Shown in pieces: positions 35,497 to 43,914 of a stretch of 51,368 bases of DNA. The translations under genes were made by a program, and so were the position numbers. Position 1 is the first letter of the stretch, and each line of letters starts with the position of its first letter. Origin of the DNA: an uncultured Caryophanales bacterium (GTDB lineage: Bacteria > Bacillota_I > Bacilli_A > RF39 > UBA660); contig CAMOQR010000005.1 of the NCBI GenBank assembly GCA_946623125.1, forward strand, positions 1 to 51,368, written 5' to 3'. Below the pieces are notes generated by a model that worked only from the letters and a program-made list of their open reading frames with translations, was not told the origin of the DNA and searched no databases.

Positions 35497-36286
35497 TGTT
35501 TTATTTCAATTTGGATGGATCCAAATAAGATGGTATTCTTTTTTGATTCTACTTGCAGTCATTATAGCAAGTTTTATCATTCAAAAAGAAGCAAAAAAAA
35601 AGGGAATGACCCAAGACAATTTATTGGATATTATTTTCTATGTTATGATAATTGGAATATTAGGGGCAAGAATTTATTACGTTATCTTTAATTTAGATTA
35701 CTATGGACAATATCCCCTAGAAATAATAAAAATATGGAATGGCGGATTAGCCATACATGGTGGTTTAATTGCATCCCTTATTTTTTTGACAATATATACA
35801 AGAAAGAAAAATATCAATTTATTATTATTACTAGATATTATAGTAGTAGGATTAATTTTAGCACAATCCATTGGAAGATGGGGAAACTTCTTTAATGGGG
35901 AAGCCTATGGAAGAGAAGTTACAAAACAGTTTCTAGAAAATCTTCATATACCAAACTTTATCATAAAAGGAATGTATATAGAAGGATCCTATAGAGAACC
36001 AACATTTTTATATGAATCTATTCTTTCTTTAATAGGCTTTATTGTATTAATATCAATCAGAAAAATAAAAAAATTAAAAACAGGAATGCTTACAAGTATT
36101 TATTTGTTATGGTATGGAATATCAAGATTAATAATAGAAAGCCTTCGATCAGATTCTCTAATGCTTGGACCAATAAAAATAGCCCAATTAGTATCAGGAA
36201 TAAGTATAATATGTGGAATTGGTTTGTTTTTCTATAGTATTAAAAATCAAAAAGATTATGAAAAGGATAAATTGTACTTAAAATAA
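35489..36286 (+). CDS. lgt: Prolipoprotein diacylglyceryl transferase
   Basis: This 265-residue membrane enzyme attaches diacylglycerol to the Cys of lipoprotein precursors. Seen: 'IQIRWYSFLILLAVIIA' at the N-terminus, 'GGLAIHGGLIA' (catalytic-region His near residue 91), and 'IGRWGNFFNGEAYGREV' near 130, the Lgt signature. It overlaps the YvlD-like gene. Upstream in many Bacilli hprK precedes lgt; here that position is filled by the YvlD-like gene. Confidence 0.95.
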   Translation: MDSVLFQFGWIQIRWYSFLILLAVIIASFIIQKEAKKKGMTQDNLLDIIFYVMIIGILGARIYYVIFNLDYYGQYPLEIIKIWNGGLAIHGGLIASLIFLTIYTRKKNINLLLLLDIIVVGLILAQSIGRWGNFFNGEAYGREVTKQFLENLHIPNFIIKGMYIEGSYREPTFLYESILSLIGFIVLISIRKIKKLKTGMLTSIYLLWYGISRLIIESLRSDSLMLGPIKIAQLVSGISIICGIGLFFYSIKNQKDYEKDKLYLK

Positions 36287-36297
36287 GGAGGAAGCCT

Positions 36298-37251
36298 ATG
36301 TATAAAAAAGTATTAGTATTTGGAGGAGGAACAGGAATTTCCTATTTATTGAAAGGATTAAAAGATTTCCCAGTAGATATAACAGCCGTTATAACAGTAT
36401 CAGATAATGGTAGATCAACGGGAAAACTAAGAGAAGAATTTCATACTCCAGCCGTAGGAGATATTCGTAAAGTTATTACGAATTTATCTCAAATAGATGA
36501 ACCAATCAAAGAAATGATGTCATATCGCTTTAAAACATCAAGTGATTTAGATGGGCATGCAGTTGGGAATTTAATATTAACTGCCATGTTAGACATTACA
36601 GGATCATTAAAAGATTCCATTGCTCATTTAAGTAAAATTCTAGATGTAAGACATACCGTATTACCTATCTCAGAAGATTCGGATTTAACACTAATGGGTC
36701 TAGATAAAGATGGAAATATTATTGAGGGAGAAGAACAAATAACACAAGCACATCGTCAATTTGAAAAAATATTTTACAAAAATGAACCGAAAGTAACAAA
36801 GGAAGTTCTTTCTGCCATAAAAAAAGCAGATCTAATTATATTTAGTATGGGAAGCCTATATACAAGTATCTTACCTAATATTATTTGTCAACAAGTAAAA
36901 GATGCGATACAAGAAACAAAAGCTCCAATCATGTACTTATGTAATATCGTAACACAACCAGGAGAGACAGATAATTTTACAGTAGGAGATCATGTAAAAC
37001 TTCTAAATCGTTATCTTGAAGGAAGAAAAGTAGATGTGGTTGTTGCAAATAGTAAACCAATTGGTGAAAAAATGGCAAAAAAATATGAAAGTGAAGAGCA
37101 AAAAGATCCGGTTTTAATTGATAAAGAGGAATTAGAAAAAATAGGAGTAGAACTAATTGCTGACGATTTATTAACAATAGATGATAACACACTAAAACAT
37201 GATAGTCTAAAATTAAGTTCCTTAATATTCTCTTATTTAATGAGAAAATAA
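36298..37251 (+). CDS. yvcK: YvcK family (gluconeogenesis factor, CofD-like)
   Basis: This 317-residue protein has 'VLVFGGGTGISYLLKGLK' and 'VSDNGRSTGKLREEFHTP' at the N-terminus, and 'FSMGSLYTSILPNIICQQV' in the middle, all standard for YvcK/CofD-like proteins. It binds UDP-sugar-type nucleotides and affects cell shape and growth on gluconeogenic carbon in Bacillus. AAGGAGG precedes the ATG. whiA follows after a single base. RapZ (yvcJ), which usually comes just upstream, is absent. Confidence 0.93.
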   Translation: MYKKVLVFGGGTGISYLLKGLKDFPVDITAVITVSDNGRSTGKLREEFHTPAVGDIRKVITNLSQIDEPIKEMMSYRFKTSSDLDGHAVGNLILTAMLDITGSLKDSIAHLSKILDVRHTVLPISEDSDLTLMGLDKDGNIIEGEEQITQAHRQFEKIFYKNEPKVTKEVLSAIKKADLIIFSMGSLYTSILPNIICQQVKDAIQETKAPIMYLCNIVTQPGETDNFTVGDHVKLLNRYLEGRKVDVVVANSKPIGEKMAKKYESEEQKDPVLIDKEELEKIGVELIADDLLTIDDNTLKHDSLKLSSLIFSYLMRK

Positions 37252-37252
37252 A

Positions 37253-38191
37253 ATGTCATTTACCGTAAAAGTAAAAGAAGAAATTTCTACACAAAACAAT
37301 ACAAAATCGGAAATGCTTGCAGAACTATCAGCCTATATAAAAAATAATGGAAATATAGAAGACGATAAAATAACTCTAACAACAGAAAATCACTTCATAG
37401 TAGAAAGAGTCATAAAAGGATTAATGGATTTATTTCAAATCCATGCAAAAGAAGAAGTAATAGAAAATATGAATTTCAGTAAAAAAGCCTTATACCAAAT
37501 AACAATTACTGAAAAAATAACGGAATTATATAAAAATCTAGGAATAATAGATGAAAATGGAAAAAAACTAGATATTGTTCCAAATTATATAGTTGGAGCA
37601 AATGAAGAGATAAGATCATATATACGAGGGGCTTTCTTAGCAAATGGAAGTATAAATGATCCACAAAAATCAAGATATCATTTAGAAATATTAGTATTTC
37701 AAGCAGATGAGGCAGTATTTGTTCAAAAACTCCTAAATATATTTGAATTAAATGCTAAAATATTAAGTCGAGAAAAAGGCTATATGATATATATAAAAGA
37801 AGCTGAAAAAATAAGTGACTTTTTAAAAATATTGGGAGCAAATAATGCTGTGTTATACTTTGAAAATGTAAGAATCTATAGAGAACAAAAGAATAAAACA
37901 AATCGATTAAATAATTGTGAACAAGCAAATATGGATAAAGTATTTGAAACAGCAAATCTTCAATTAAAACAAATTGAAATCATAGAAAAAAATGATGGAG
38001 TAATGTTATTAGATGAAAAAACAAAAGTAGCATTAGATTACAGAAAAAAATATCCAGAAGCATCCCTAAAAGAACTTGCTGAAATTATCTCTATCGAAAC
38101 AGGAAAACCATTAACAAAATCTGGCCTAAATCATAGACTAAGAAAAATTAAAGAATTAGCCAGCCGATTTGAAAATAATAAAACTTCATAA
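37253..38191 (+). CDS. whiA: Sporulation/cell-division regulator WhiA
   Basis: This 312-residue DNA-binding protein has the LAGLIDADG-like N-terminal domain ('RSYIRGAFLANGSINDPQKS' near residue 122) and the C-terminal helix-turn-helix with 'LTKSGLNHRLRKIKELA', the WhiA hallmark. In low-GC Firmicutes it influences division and chromosome segregation. There is no separate ribosome binding site beyond the end of yvcK, so translation is probably coupled. Confidence 0.95.
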   Translation: MSFTVKVKEEISTQNNTKSEMLAELSAYIKNNGNIEDDKITLTTENHFIVERVIKGLMDLFQIHAKEEVIENMNFSKKALYQITITEKITELYKNLGIIDENGKKLDIVPNYIVGANEEIRSYIRGAFLANGSINDPQKSRYHLEILVFQADEAVFVQKLLNIFELNAKILSREKGYMIYIKEAEKISDFLKILGANNAVLYFENVRIYREQKNKTNRLNNCEQANMDKVFETANLQLKQIEIIEKNDGVMLLDEKTKVALDYRKKYPEASLKELAEIISIETGKPLTKSGLNHRLRKIKELASRFENNKTS

Positions 38192-38207
38192 AAGATGAAG
38201 TTTTTTT
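38181..38207 (+). terminator. Intrinsic terminator after whiA
   Basis: AAACTTCAT (38181-38189) with ATGAAGTTT (38195-38203), loop AAAAG, T-run to 38207. The stem overlaps the whiA stop codon. Confidence 0.85.
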
Positions 38208-38237
38208 GTTCTTAAAATTTGTAAAAATCATAAAATA

Positions 38238-38246
38238 TGATATACT
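38238..38246 (+). promoter_or_regulatory. Extended -10 promoter of the nucleoside kinase gene
   Basis: TGATATACT with the start at 38272 and GAGGGAG at 38257-38263. A TTTGTA at about 38218-38223 could be a weak -35. Confidence 0.55.
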
Positions 38247-38271
38247 TAATAAGAATAGAGGGAGTGATACA

Positions 38272-39927
38272 ATGATTGAAAAAATAGAATTAACGATTAA
38301 TAATCGTAAATATAAATATGATAAAGGGGTAACAATAGAAGAAATCCTAATGGAACGAGAAACAAATACAAAATATCCAGTATTAATTGCAAGAATAAAT
38401 AACAGATTAAAAGAACTATCAACTCAAATTAAACAATCTTGTGAAATTGAATTATTAGATTTGACCACTCCAGAAGGAAATAGAGTTCATATAAATGGAT
38501 TAATTCTAATACTTTTATATGCTTTAAATATACTATATGATAACAATGGAAAAATTACAGTAGAACATTCCCTTGATAAAGGTATTTATATAAAGACAAA
38601 ATTTAAATTAACAGAAGAAAAATTAAAAAAGATTAAAGAAGTGATGAAAGAAATCATCAATAAAGATCTACCAATTACGAAATTAGCAATTGATCGATTA
38701 GAAGCAATGAAATACTATGAAGAAATAGATGAAAAAACAAAAGCAGGAGTATTAAAATATAATACTGATAATTATATTACTCTATATAGACTTGGAAATG
38801 TATATGATTACTTCTATAGTCTAATGCCAACATCTACGAAAAAAGTAAAAGATTTTGATCTAACTTATCTAAATGAAAATAGTTTTGTATTGAGATTTCC
38901 AACAGTATTTATAAATGATAGAATAAAAAAATATGAACATCATCAACACATGTTTGATGTGTTTGCGGAATATAAAGAATGGGCAAATTTAATCGGTGTT
39001 TCAAATTCAGTTGACCTAAATAGAGTAGTATCAACTGGAAAAGTAAGTGATTTAATAAAAATAGATGAGACACTTCAAAGCAACAGACTATTAAAAGTAG
39101 CGAAAGAGATAAACCGGAAAAAATCAAATATTAAAGTAATCCTAATGGCAGGACCATCATCATCAGGAAAAACAACAACGTCAAGAAAATTATGTATGTA
39201 TTTAAAAAGCTTTGGACTTCATCCAATTGCAGTTGGAATGGATGATTATTTTGTAGAAAGAGAAGATACTCCAAAAGATGAGAATGGAAATTATGACTTT
39301 GAATGCTTAGAAGCAATCGATATCAAACTTTTTGATAAACAAATCTCTAAACTACTAGCAGGAGAAGAAGTTCTTGTACCAACATATAACTTTGGCCTTG
39401 GTAAAAAAGAATATAATCATACAATGAAACTTGAAAAAAATGATGTTTTAATCATTGAAGGAATTCATGCACTAGACACAAAGATATTAATGAATATTCC
39501 AAGAGAAAAGAAGTTTAAAATTTATATTTCCCCATTAACAGGATTATTAATGGATGCTCATAATAGATTTTCAACAACGGATAATCGTCTGTTAAGAAGA
39601 ATTGTAAGAGATAATAGAACAAGAAACTATAAAGTAGAAGATACTTTAAAACAATGGGCAAGCGTAAGAGAAGGAGAAGAAAAATATATATTTCCTTTCC
39701 AAGATGATGCCGATGAAACAATTAATTCAGCAGCAATCTATGAAATTGGAGTATTAAAAACATATGTAGAACCATTACTATATTCTGTTGATAATAACTC
39801 AATTTATTATGAAGAAGCAAAAAGATTAATTAATTTTTTAAGATTATTTTTACCAATACCATCAGAGGCTATTCCAGAAGATGCTGTAATAAGAGAATTT
39901 ATTGGAGGAAGTTATTTCCATGAATAA
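38272..39927 (+). CDS. Uridine kinase-like nucleoside kinase with TGS and ThrRS-like N-terminal domains
   Basis: This 551-residue protein begins with a TGS-like domain (about 1-65, 'VLIARINNRLKELSTQI') and a region like the threonyl-tRNA synthetase second additional domain (about 75-230, with 'YYEEIDEKTKAG', 'DYFYSLMPTSTK'). Residues about 290-551 are a P-loop kinase: Walker A 'AGPSSSGKTTTSRKL', 'GMDDYFVEREDTP', 'NYDFECLEAID' and 'VLIIEGIHALD', as in uridine/phosphoribulokinase family enzymes. Such fusions are widespread in Firmicutes and often annotated as nucleoside kinase. Nucleoside choice is unknown. It is a single-gene unit with promoter and terminator. Confidence 0.88.
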   Translation: MIEKIELTINNRKYKYDKGVTIEEILMERETNTKYPVLIARINNRLKELSTQIKQSCEIELLDLTTPEGNRVHINGLILILLYALNILYDNNGKITVEHSLDKGIYIKTKFKLTEEKLKKIKEVMKEIINKDLPITKLAIDRLEAMKYYEEIDEKTKAGVLKYNTDNYITLYRLGNVYDYFYSLMPTSTKKVKDFDLTYLNENSFVLRFPTVFINDRIKKYEHHQHMFDVFAEYKEWANLIGVSNSVDLNRVVSTGKVSDLIKIDETLQSNRLLKVAKEINRKKSNIKVILMAGPSSSGKTTTSRKLCMYLKSFGLHPIAVGMDDYFVEREDTPKDENGNYDFECLEAIDIKLFDKQISKLLAGEEVLVPTYNFGLGKKEYNHTMKLEKNDVLIIEGIHALDTKILMNIPREKKFKIYISPLTGLLMDAHNRFSTTDNRLLRRIVRDNRTRNYKVEDTLKQWASVREGEEKYIFPFQDDADETINSAAIYEIGVLKTYVEPLLYSVDNNSIYYEEAKRLINFLRLFLPIPSEAIPEDAVIREFIGGSYFHE

Positions 39928-39960
39928 AATATCCACAAAAATTGTGGATATTTTATTTTT
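39926..39960. terminator. Bidirectional terminator between convergent genes
   Basis: A 13-bp stem (39926-39938 with 39942-39954, loop AAA), with A-rich flank on one side and T-rich on the other. It can stop both the kinase gene and the convergent gene ending at 39959. Confidence 0.85.
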
Positions 39961-40450
39961 ATTCTCCTAATAATTTACATTTATAATCATATAAAAAATT
40001 ATTAACTGTATCTATATTATATATATGTTCTTTAAAACAAAATCTTATTATCAAATCAAATGTAGTATTCATAGGTAAGGAATAAGATGCGCTAGAAAGT
40101 AAATCTACAAATTCTTCTTCCATTAATTCTAATGCTAACCCTAGTAATATGATTGTTTCCTTAGAAGGATGATAATCTTTATTACTTCTAATCTTACTAA
40201 ATAATCTTCTATCTATATTGACCTTATTATAAACATCAGAATCTTTTAATTTTTTTTCATCGATAAGTTTAAATAATTTTGTTTGAAAAGTGTTTTCATC
40301 CATATTGCTATTTATAAACTCATTTATACTACTAGAAGCACAACAATCATATGTCACACCAAATTTTGCACTTTTAAAAAATGATTTTTCTTGCTCTATA
40401 GGTTTTAAATAATTATCTAAATAGAGTTTTAATTTCTTTTTTATATTCAT
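39959..40450 (-). CDS. HTH-like protein of the type found with macro and VWA domains
   Basis: This 163-residue protein is the only convincing - strand gene in the window. Its C-terminal 85 residues ('VNIDRRLFSKIRSNKDYHPS', 'ETIILLGLALELMEEEFVDL', 'YNIDTVNNFLYDY') match a conserved domain I recall from the ends of macro-domain and phosphatase/ATPase proteins; it looks like an XRE-type helical domain ('SKETIILLGLALEL'). The N-terminal part ('YLDNYLKPIEQEKSFF') is unrecognised. It diverges from a VWA gene, which is the same company these domains keep elsewhere. Ribosome binding site AAAGGGGAC is about five bases before the start; TGATATAAT at 40505-40497 (on this strand) is the promoter. Confidence 0.6.
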   Translation of the reverse strand: MNIKKKLKLYLDNYLKPIEQEKSFFKSAKFGVTYDCCASSSINEFINSNMDENTFQTKLFKLIDEKKLKDSDVYNKVNIDRRLFSKIRSNKDYHPSKETIILLGLALELMEEEFVDLLSSASYSLPMNTTFDLIIRFCFKEHIYNIDTVNNFLYDYKCKLLGE

Positions 40451-40496
40451 AAATGTCCCCTTTCAAGCGACCAATTTAACTAATTAATTCGATACT

Positions 40497-40505
40497 ATTA
40501 TATCA
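40497..40505 (-). promoter_or_regulatory. Extended -10 promoter of the HTH-like gene
   Basis: On the - strand this reads TGATATAAT, the window's usual extended -10. It lies next to the + strand ribosome binding site of the VWA gene, so transcription of the two genes could interfere. The + strand has only a weak TATTAT at 40496-40501. Confidence 0.6.
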
Positions 40506-40523
40506 GAAAAGGAGATGAAAAAA

Positions 40524-41141
40524 ATGAAAAAAGAAAAGAAATTAGATGTTGTCTTTATTCTAGACAGAAGTGGATCTATGTCAAATCAATGTGAAAATAC
40601 GATAAGTAGTTTTAATGAATATTTAGAAAGGGAGAAGAAAAATAAGTATAAAACTTATATAACTACAGTACTATTTAGTGATAATTATAATATTATACAT
40701 AATAGAGTTAATGTTACTAAAGTAAATAAACTAACAGAAGAAGATTACTATGTAAATGGTTGTACTGCATTATATGATGCATTAGGTAATACAATTCACA
40801 ATATGGAGAAAAAAGATACTGATAAAGTGTTATTCATAATTATTACTGATGGTTATGAAAATGCTTCTCGCAAATATAACAGGGATGATATAAAGAAACT
40901 AATAAAAAAACACAATGATTATGAATTTGTCTACATAGGTGCAGATATTGATTCATATGCTGCAGGTAATGATATAGGAATACGTAGTAGTAATATAGCA
41001 AACTTTAGAAAAGATAAAAAAGGTACGGCTAAAGTATTTAGAGCTGTTGAATGCTTCGAAGGATCTATGATGGAAGAATCTATGAATATGTCTAATTGGA
41101 AACAAGAATTAGACGACTATATTAAAGAAAATGGACAATAA
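40524..41141 (+). CDS. von Willebrand factor A domain protein
   Basis: This 205-residue cytoplasmic protein has a complete MIDAS metal site: D-R-S-G-S in 'VVFILDRSGSMSNQ' near residue 12, Thr in 'GCTALYDALG' near 76 and Asp in 'IIITDGYENAS' near 102. It resembles TerY-type single VWA proteins. No signal peptide. The MIDAS suggests Mg2+-dependent binding of a partner protein. The start at 40524 is nine bases after AAAAGGAG; the earlier ATG at 40515 touches that site. It diverges from the HTH-like gene and is followed by a terminator. Function unknown; stress or phage defence roles are possible for this family. Confidence 0.85.
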   Translation: MKKEKKLDVVFILDRSGSMSNQCENTISSFNEYLEREKKNKYKTYITTVLFSDNYNIIHNRVNVTKVNKLTEEDYYVNGCTALYDALGNTIHNMEKKDTDKVLFIIITDGYENASRKYNRDDIKKLIKKHNDYEFVYIGADIDSYAAGNDIGIRSSNIANFRKDKKGTAKVFRAVECFEGSMMEESMNMSNWKQELDDYIKENGQ

Positions 41142-41155
41142 TTCCATTTTTTTTT
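41128..41155 (+). terminator. Intrinsic terminator after the VWA gene
   Basis: AAAATGGA (41128-41135) with TCCATTTT (41143-41150), 7-base loop, T-run to 41155. The stem overlaps the last codons. Confidence 0.75.
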
Positions 41156-41177
41156 ATGTAAAATACTTTTTTTAATG

Positions 41178-41183
41178 TATAAT
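41178..41183 (+). promoter_or_regulatory. -10 element of gapA
   Basis: TATAAT preceded directly by TG, followed by AGGAG at 41194-41198. A -35 is not clear. Confidence 0.45.
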
Positions 41184-41207
41184 AATAATTAATAGGAGAT
41201 GATAAAA

Positions 41208-42212
41208 ATGATAAAAGTTGCAATAAATGGATTTGGAAGAATTGGAAGATTATGTTTTCGTTTGATGGAAGAAAATAGTGAGTTTGAAGTAGTTGCCATC
41301 AATGATTTAACAGATGCTGATCAACTTGCTTATTTACTAAAATATGATACAAATCACAGAAATTACAGAATCGATGAAATTAGAGCAGAAGGAGATTATA
41401 TTGTAGTTGGAAATAGACAAGTAAGAGTATATGCTGAAAAAGACCCTGCAATGTTACCATGGAAAGATTTAGACATTGATGTAGTATTTGAATGTACCGG
41501 ATTATTTACATCAGAAGAAAAAGCAATGGCACATATTAATGCAGGAGCAAAGCATGTAATAATTTCTGCACCAGCAAAAGGAGATATTAAAACAATCGTT
41601 TACAATGTTAACCATGAAATATTAACAGGAGATGAAAGAATAATATCTGCTGCAAGCTGTACAACAAACTGTTTAGCACCAGTTGTTGATGTATTAGATA
41701 AAGAATTTGGTATTAAAAAAGGATACATGACAACAGTTCATGCATATACAAATGATCAAGCATCACTAGATATTGCACATAAGAAAGGACATTTGGCTCG
41801 TCGTGGACGTGCATGCGCTGCAAATATCGTACCAGCATCCACAGGAGCAGCATCTGCAATTGGATTAGTTTGTCCAAACTTAGCAGGAAAATTAGATGGA
41901 ACAGCAATGCGTGTACCAGTTCCAACAGGATCAGTTATTGATTTAACATTGGAATTAGGAAGAAATACTACTAAGGAAGAAATAAATGAAGTGTTAAAGA
42001 ATCATACAAATGAAACATTAGAATACACAGAAGATCCAATTGTATCAAGTGATGTAATTGGAAGAAGATGTGGTTCACTAGTAGATGCTTTATCTACAAA
42101 TGTATTAGAAGTAGATGGACAACAATTAGTAAAAGTAGTATCTTGGTATGATAATGAAATGTCATATACTGCGCAAATGGTAAGAACAGCAAAATACTTA
42201 ATGACAAAATAA
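41208..42212 (+). CDS. gapA: Glyceraldehyde-3-phosphate dehydrogenase, NAD type
   Basis: This 334-residue enzyme oxidises glyceraldehyde 3-phosphate to 1,3-bisphosphoglycerate. The N-terminal Rossmann motif is 'INGFGRIGRLCFRL'; Asp in 'INDLTDADQLAYLL' favours NAD over NADP. The catalytic Cys is in 'SAASCTTNCLAP'; the His partner is in 'TTVHAYTNDQ' and the C-terminus is 'VSWYDNEMSYTAQMVRT'. Start 41208 has the right distance from AGGAG; the ATG at 41199 touches it. pgk follows after its own promoter. Confidence 0.97.
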   Translation: MIKVAINGFGRIGRLCFRLMEENSEFEVVAINDLTDADQLAYLLKYDTNHRNYRIDEIRAEGDYIVVGNRQVRVYAEKDPAMLPWKDLDIDVVFECTGLFTSEEKAMAHINAGAKHVIISAPAKGDIKTIVYNVNHEILTGDERIISAASCTTNCLAPVVDVLDKEFGIKKGYMTTVHAYTNDQASLDIAHKKGHLARRGRACAANIVPASTGAASAIGLVCPNLAGKLDGTAMRVPVPTGSVIDLTLELGRNTTKEEINEVLKNHTNETLEYTEDPIVSSDVIGRRCGSLVDALSTNVLEVDGQQLVKVVSWYDNEMSYTAQMVRTAKYLMTK

Positions 42213-42233
42213 AAGGGATAATTCCCTTTTTTT
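42211..42233 (+). terminator. Intrinsic terminator between gapA and pgk
   Basis: AAAAGGGA (42211-42218) with TCCCTTTT (42223-42230), loop TAAT, T-run. gapA and pgk are thus separate transcripts. Confidence 0.8.
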
Positions 42234-42246
42234 AATTTGAAAAAAA

Positions 42247-42255
42247 TGATATACT
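42247..42255 (+). promoter_or_regulatory. Extended -10 promoter of pgk
   Basis: TGATATACT, 23 bases before the pgk ATG; AGGAG at 42266-42270. It is the same sequence as the promoter at 38238. Confidence 0.55.
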
Positions 42256-42277
42256 TTTGATAGATAGGAGAAATAGT

Positions 42278-43450
42278 ATGAAAAGGGTAGAAAATTTAGA
42301 TTTAGATCATAAGAAAGTAATTATTAGATGTGACTTTAATGTTCCAATGAAAGATGGAAAAATAACAGATAACACAAGAATTGTAGGAGCACTTGATACT
42401 ATTAATTATTGTATCAATCACAATTGTAAAGTTATATTGTTATCACATCTAGGTAGAGTAAAAGAAGAAAGTGACTTAGCAAAAAACGATTTATCTCCAG
42501 TAGCAAAAGAATTATCAAAATTGCTAAAAAAAGACATTTTATTTAGTGAAAAAACAAGAGGAGAGGAACTTGAGGCAGTAATCGACAGTATGGAAGATCA
42601 AGATGTGTTATTAATTCAAAATACAAGATATGAAGATTTAGATGGTAAAAAAGAAAGCAGTAATGATCCAGAATTAGGAAAATATTGGGCATCTTTAGGA
42701 GATGTATTTATAAATGATGCATTTGGAACAATCCATAGAGCCCATGCTTCAAATGTTGGAATAGCAACCCATCTAGAATCTGCCATTGGATTTTTAATAG
42801 AAAAAGAACTTGATGCATTATCAGAACTAGATAATCCAGAAAGACCATTTATTGTAATACTAGGAGGAGCAAAAGTTTCTGATAAAATTGGAGTAATTGA
42901 AAACCTAGTAACAAAGGCAGATAAGATTTTAATTGGTGGAGGGATGGCATTTACATTCTTAAAAGCACAGAAAAAAGAAATAGGAAGATCTCTATTAGAT
43001 GAAGAAAACATAGAATTCTGCGAAAAAATATTAGCAAATTATCCAGAAAAAATACTTCTTCCAAAAGATGTTGCTGTAACAAATGAATATACAAACGATG
43101 AAGATTATCGAATTAAAAAAATAGAAGATATAACACCACTTGAGATGGGATTAGATATTGGACCAGAAACAATTCAAGAATATGAAGAAGTAATTCAAAA
43201 AGCAGGAATTATTGTTTGGAATGGACCACTAGGAGTATATGAATTTGATAAATACAAAAAAGGAACAGATGAACTATTAGAATTTATAGTTAATAATAAT
43301 AAAAAAGCAATTCTTGGCGGTGGAGATATTGTGGCTGCTGCATCCCAAGCAGGATACAAAGATAAAGTATTCCACGCATCAACTGGAGGAGGAGCAACTT
43401 TAGAATATTTGGAAGGTAAAAAGTTACCAGGTTTAGAAGCAATAAAGTAG
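42278..43450 (+). CDS. pgk: Phosphoglycerate kinase
   Basis: This 390-residue enzyme makes ATP from 1,3-bisphosphoglycerate. Seen: 'VIIRCDFNVPMKDGKITDN' (substrate Arg and Asp-Phe-Asn), 'SHLGRVKEESD', 'NDAFGTIHRAHASNVGI', 'VILGGAKVSDKIGVIENL' and the hinge/C-terminal 'GGGDIVAAASQAG' with 'HASTGGGATLEYLEG'. Length is normal. Next gene starts 9 bases later with a TTG codon. Confidence 0.97.
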   Translation: MKRVENLDLDHKKVIIRCDFNVPMKDGKITDNTRIVGALDTINYCINHNCKVILLSHLGRVKEESDLAKNDLSPVAKELSKLLKKDILFSEKTRGEELEAVIDSMEDQDVLLIQNTRYEDLDGKKESSNDPELGKYWASLGDVFINDAFGTIHRAHASNVGIATHLESAIGFLIEKELDALSELDNPERPFIVILGGAKVSDKIGVIENLVTKADKILIGGGMAFTFLKAQKKEIGRSLLDEENIEFCEKILANYPEKILLPKDVAVTNEYTNDEDYRIKKIEDITPLEMGLDIGPETIQEYEEVIQKAGIIVWNGPLGVYEFDKYKKGTDELLEFIVNNNKKAILGGGDIVAAASQAGYKDKVFHASTGGGATLEYLEGKKLPGLEAIK

Positions 43451-43459
43451 GTGAGAAAA

Positions 43460-43897
43460 TTGAGTACAAGACTCATACCAATAGATCCTAACAATTTAAA
43501 TCATATTCAGTTAATGGATGAATTTGAAAAGAAAGAAGATATAAGTACTCCAATAGGAACGTATTCAAAAGTAAAAAAAGAAGAAAATGATTCTAGTAAC
43601 GATATTAGTATTGAATTAGTATTAGAAGAGAAAAAAAAAGTTCAAGATATTTGTCATTTACAAGGTTTTAAAGATATTAAACAATGCAGCATTTCTCTAA
43701 CATCGAAAGAAAAGAAAAACAGAAAAATAATCCCTTTAGCAACCTCATATGCTCTAGAAATACTAGGAATGGAAGAAGTCTTTATAAAGATTAATCCACA
43801 TGATAAAAATATGATAGAATATATGAATAAAAACAACTATGAATGCCTAGGAAATGAAAAGGGAAATTTAATTTATTTAAAAGAAAAAGAATTTTAG
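43460..43897 (+). CDS. GNAT-like acetyltransferase fold protein, degenerate
   Basis: This 145-residue protein has the outline of a GNAT fold: an N-terminal 'RLIPIDPNNLNHIQLMDEF', a middle strand 'IELVLEEKKKVQDICHLQGF' and a C-terminal half 'ALEILGMEEVFIKINPHDKN', 'MNKNNYECLGNEKGNLIYLK' like the end of acetyltransferases. The Q/R-x-x-G-x-G/A acetyl-CoA loop is not visible, so it may not bind acetyl-CoA. It begins with TTG at 43460, after AGGTGAG (43449-43455) which overlaps the pgk stop; no ATG is available nearby. It is between pgk and the flippase-like gene and probably cotranscribed with both. Function unknown. Confidence 0.55.
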   Translation: MSTRLIPIDPNNLNHIQLMDEFEKKEDISTPIGTYSKVKKEENDSSNDISIELVLEEKKKVQDICHLQGFKDIKQCSISLTSKEKKNRKIIPLATSYALEILGMEEVFIKINPHDKNMIEYMNKNNYECLGNEKGNLIYLKEKEF

Positions 43898-43914
43898 CAA
43901 CAAGGGATGATGAA

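Noticed and set aside
40470-40500. + strand promoter for the VWA gene (TTTAAC and TATTAT)
   Set aside because: Spacing is only 15 bases and both hexamers are weak. The - strand TGATATAAT at the same place is much better supported.
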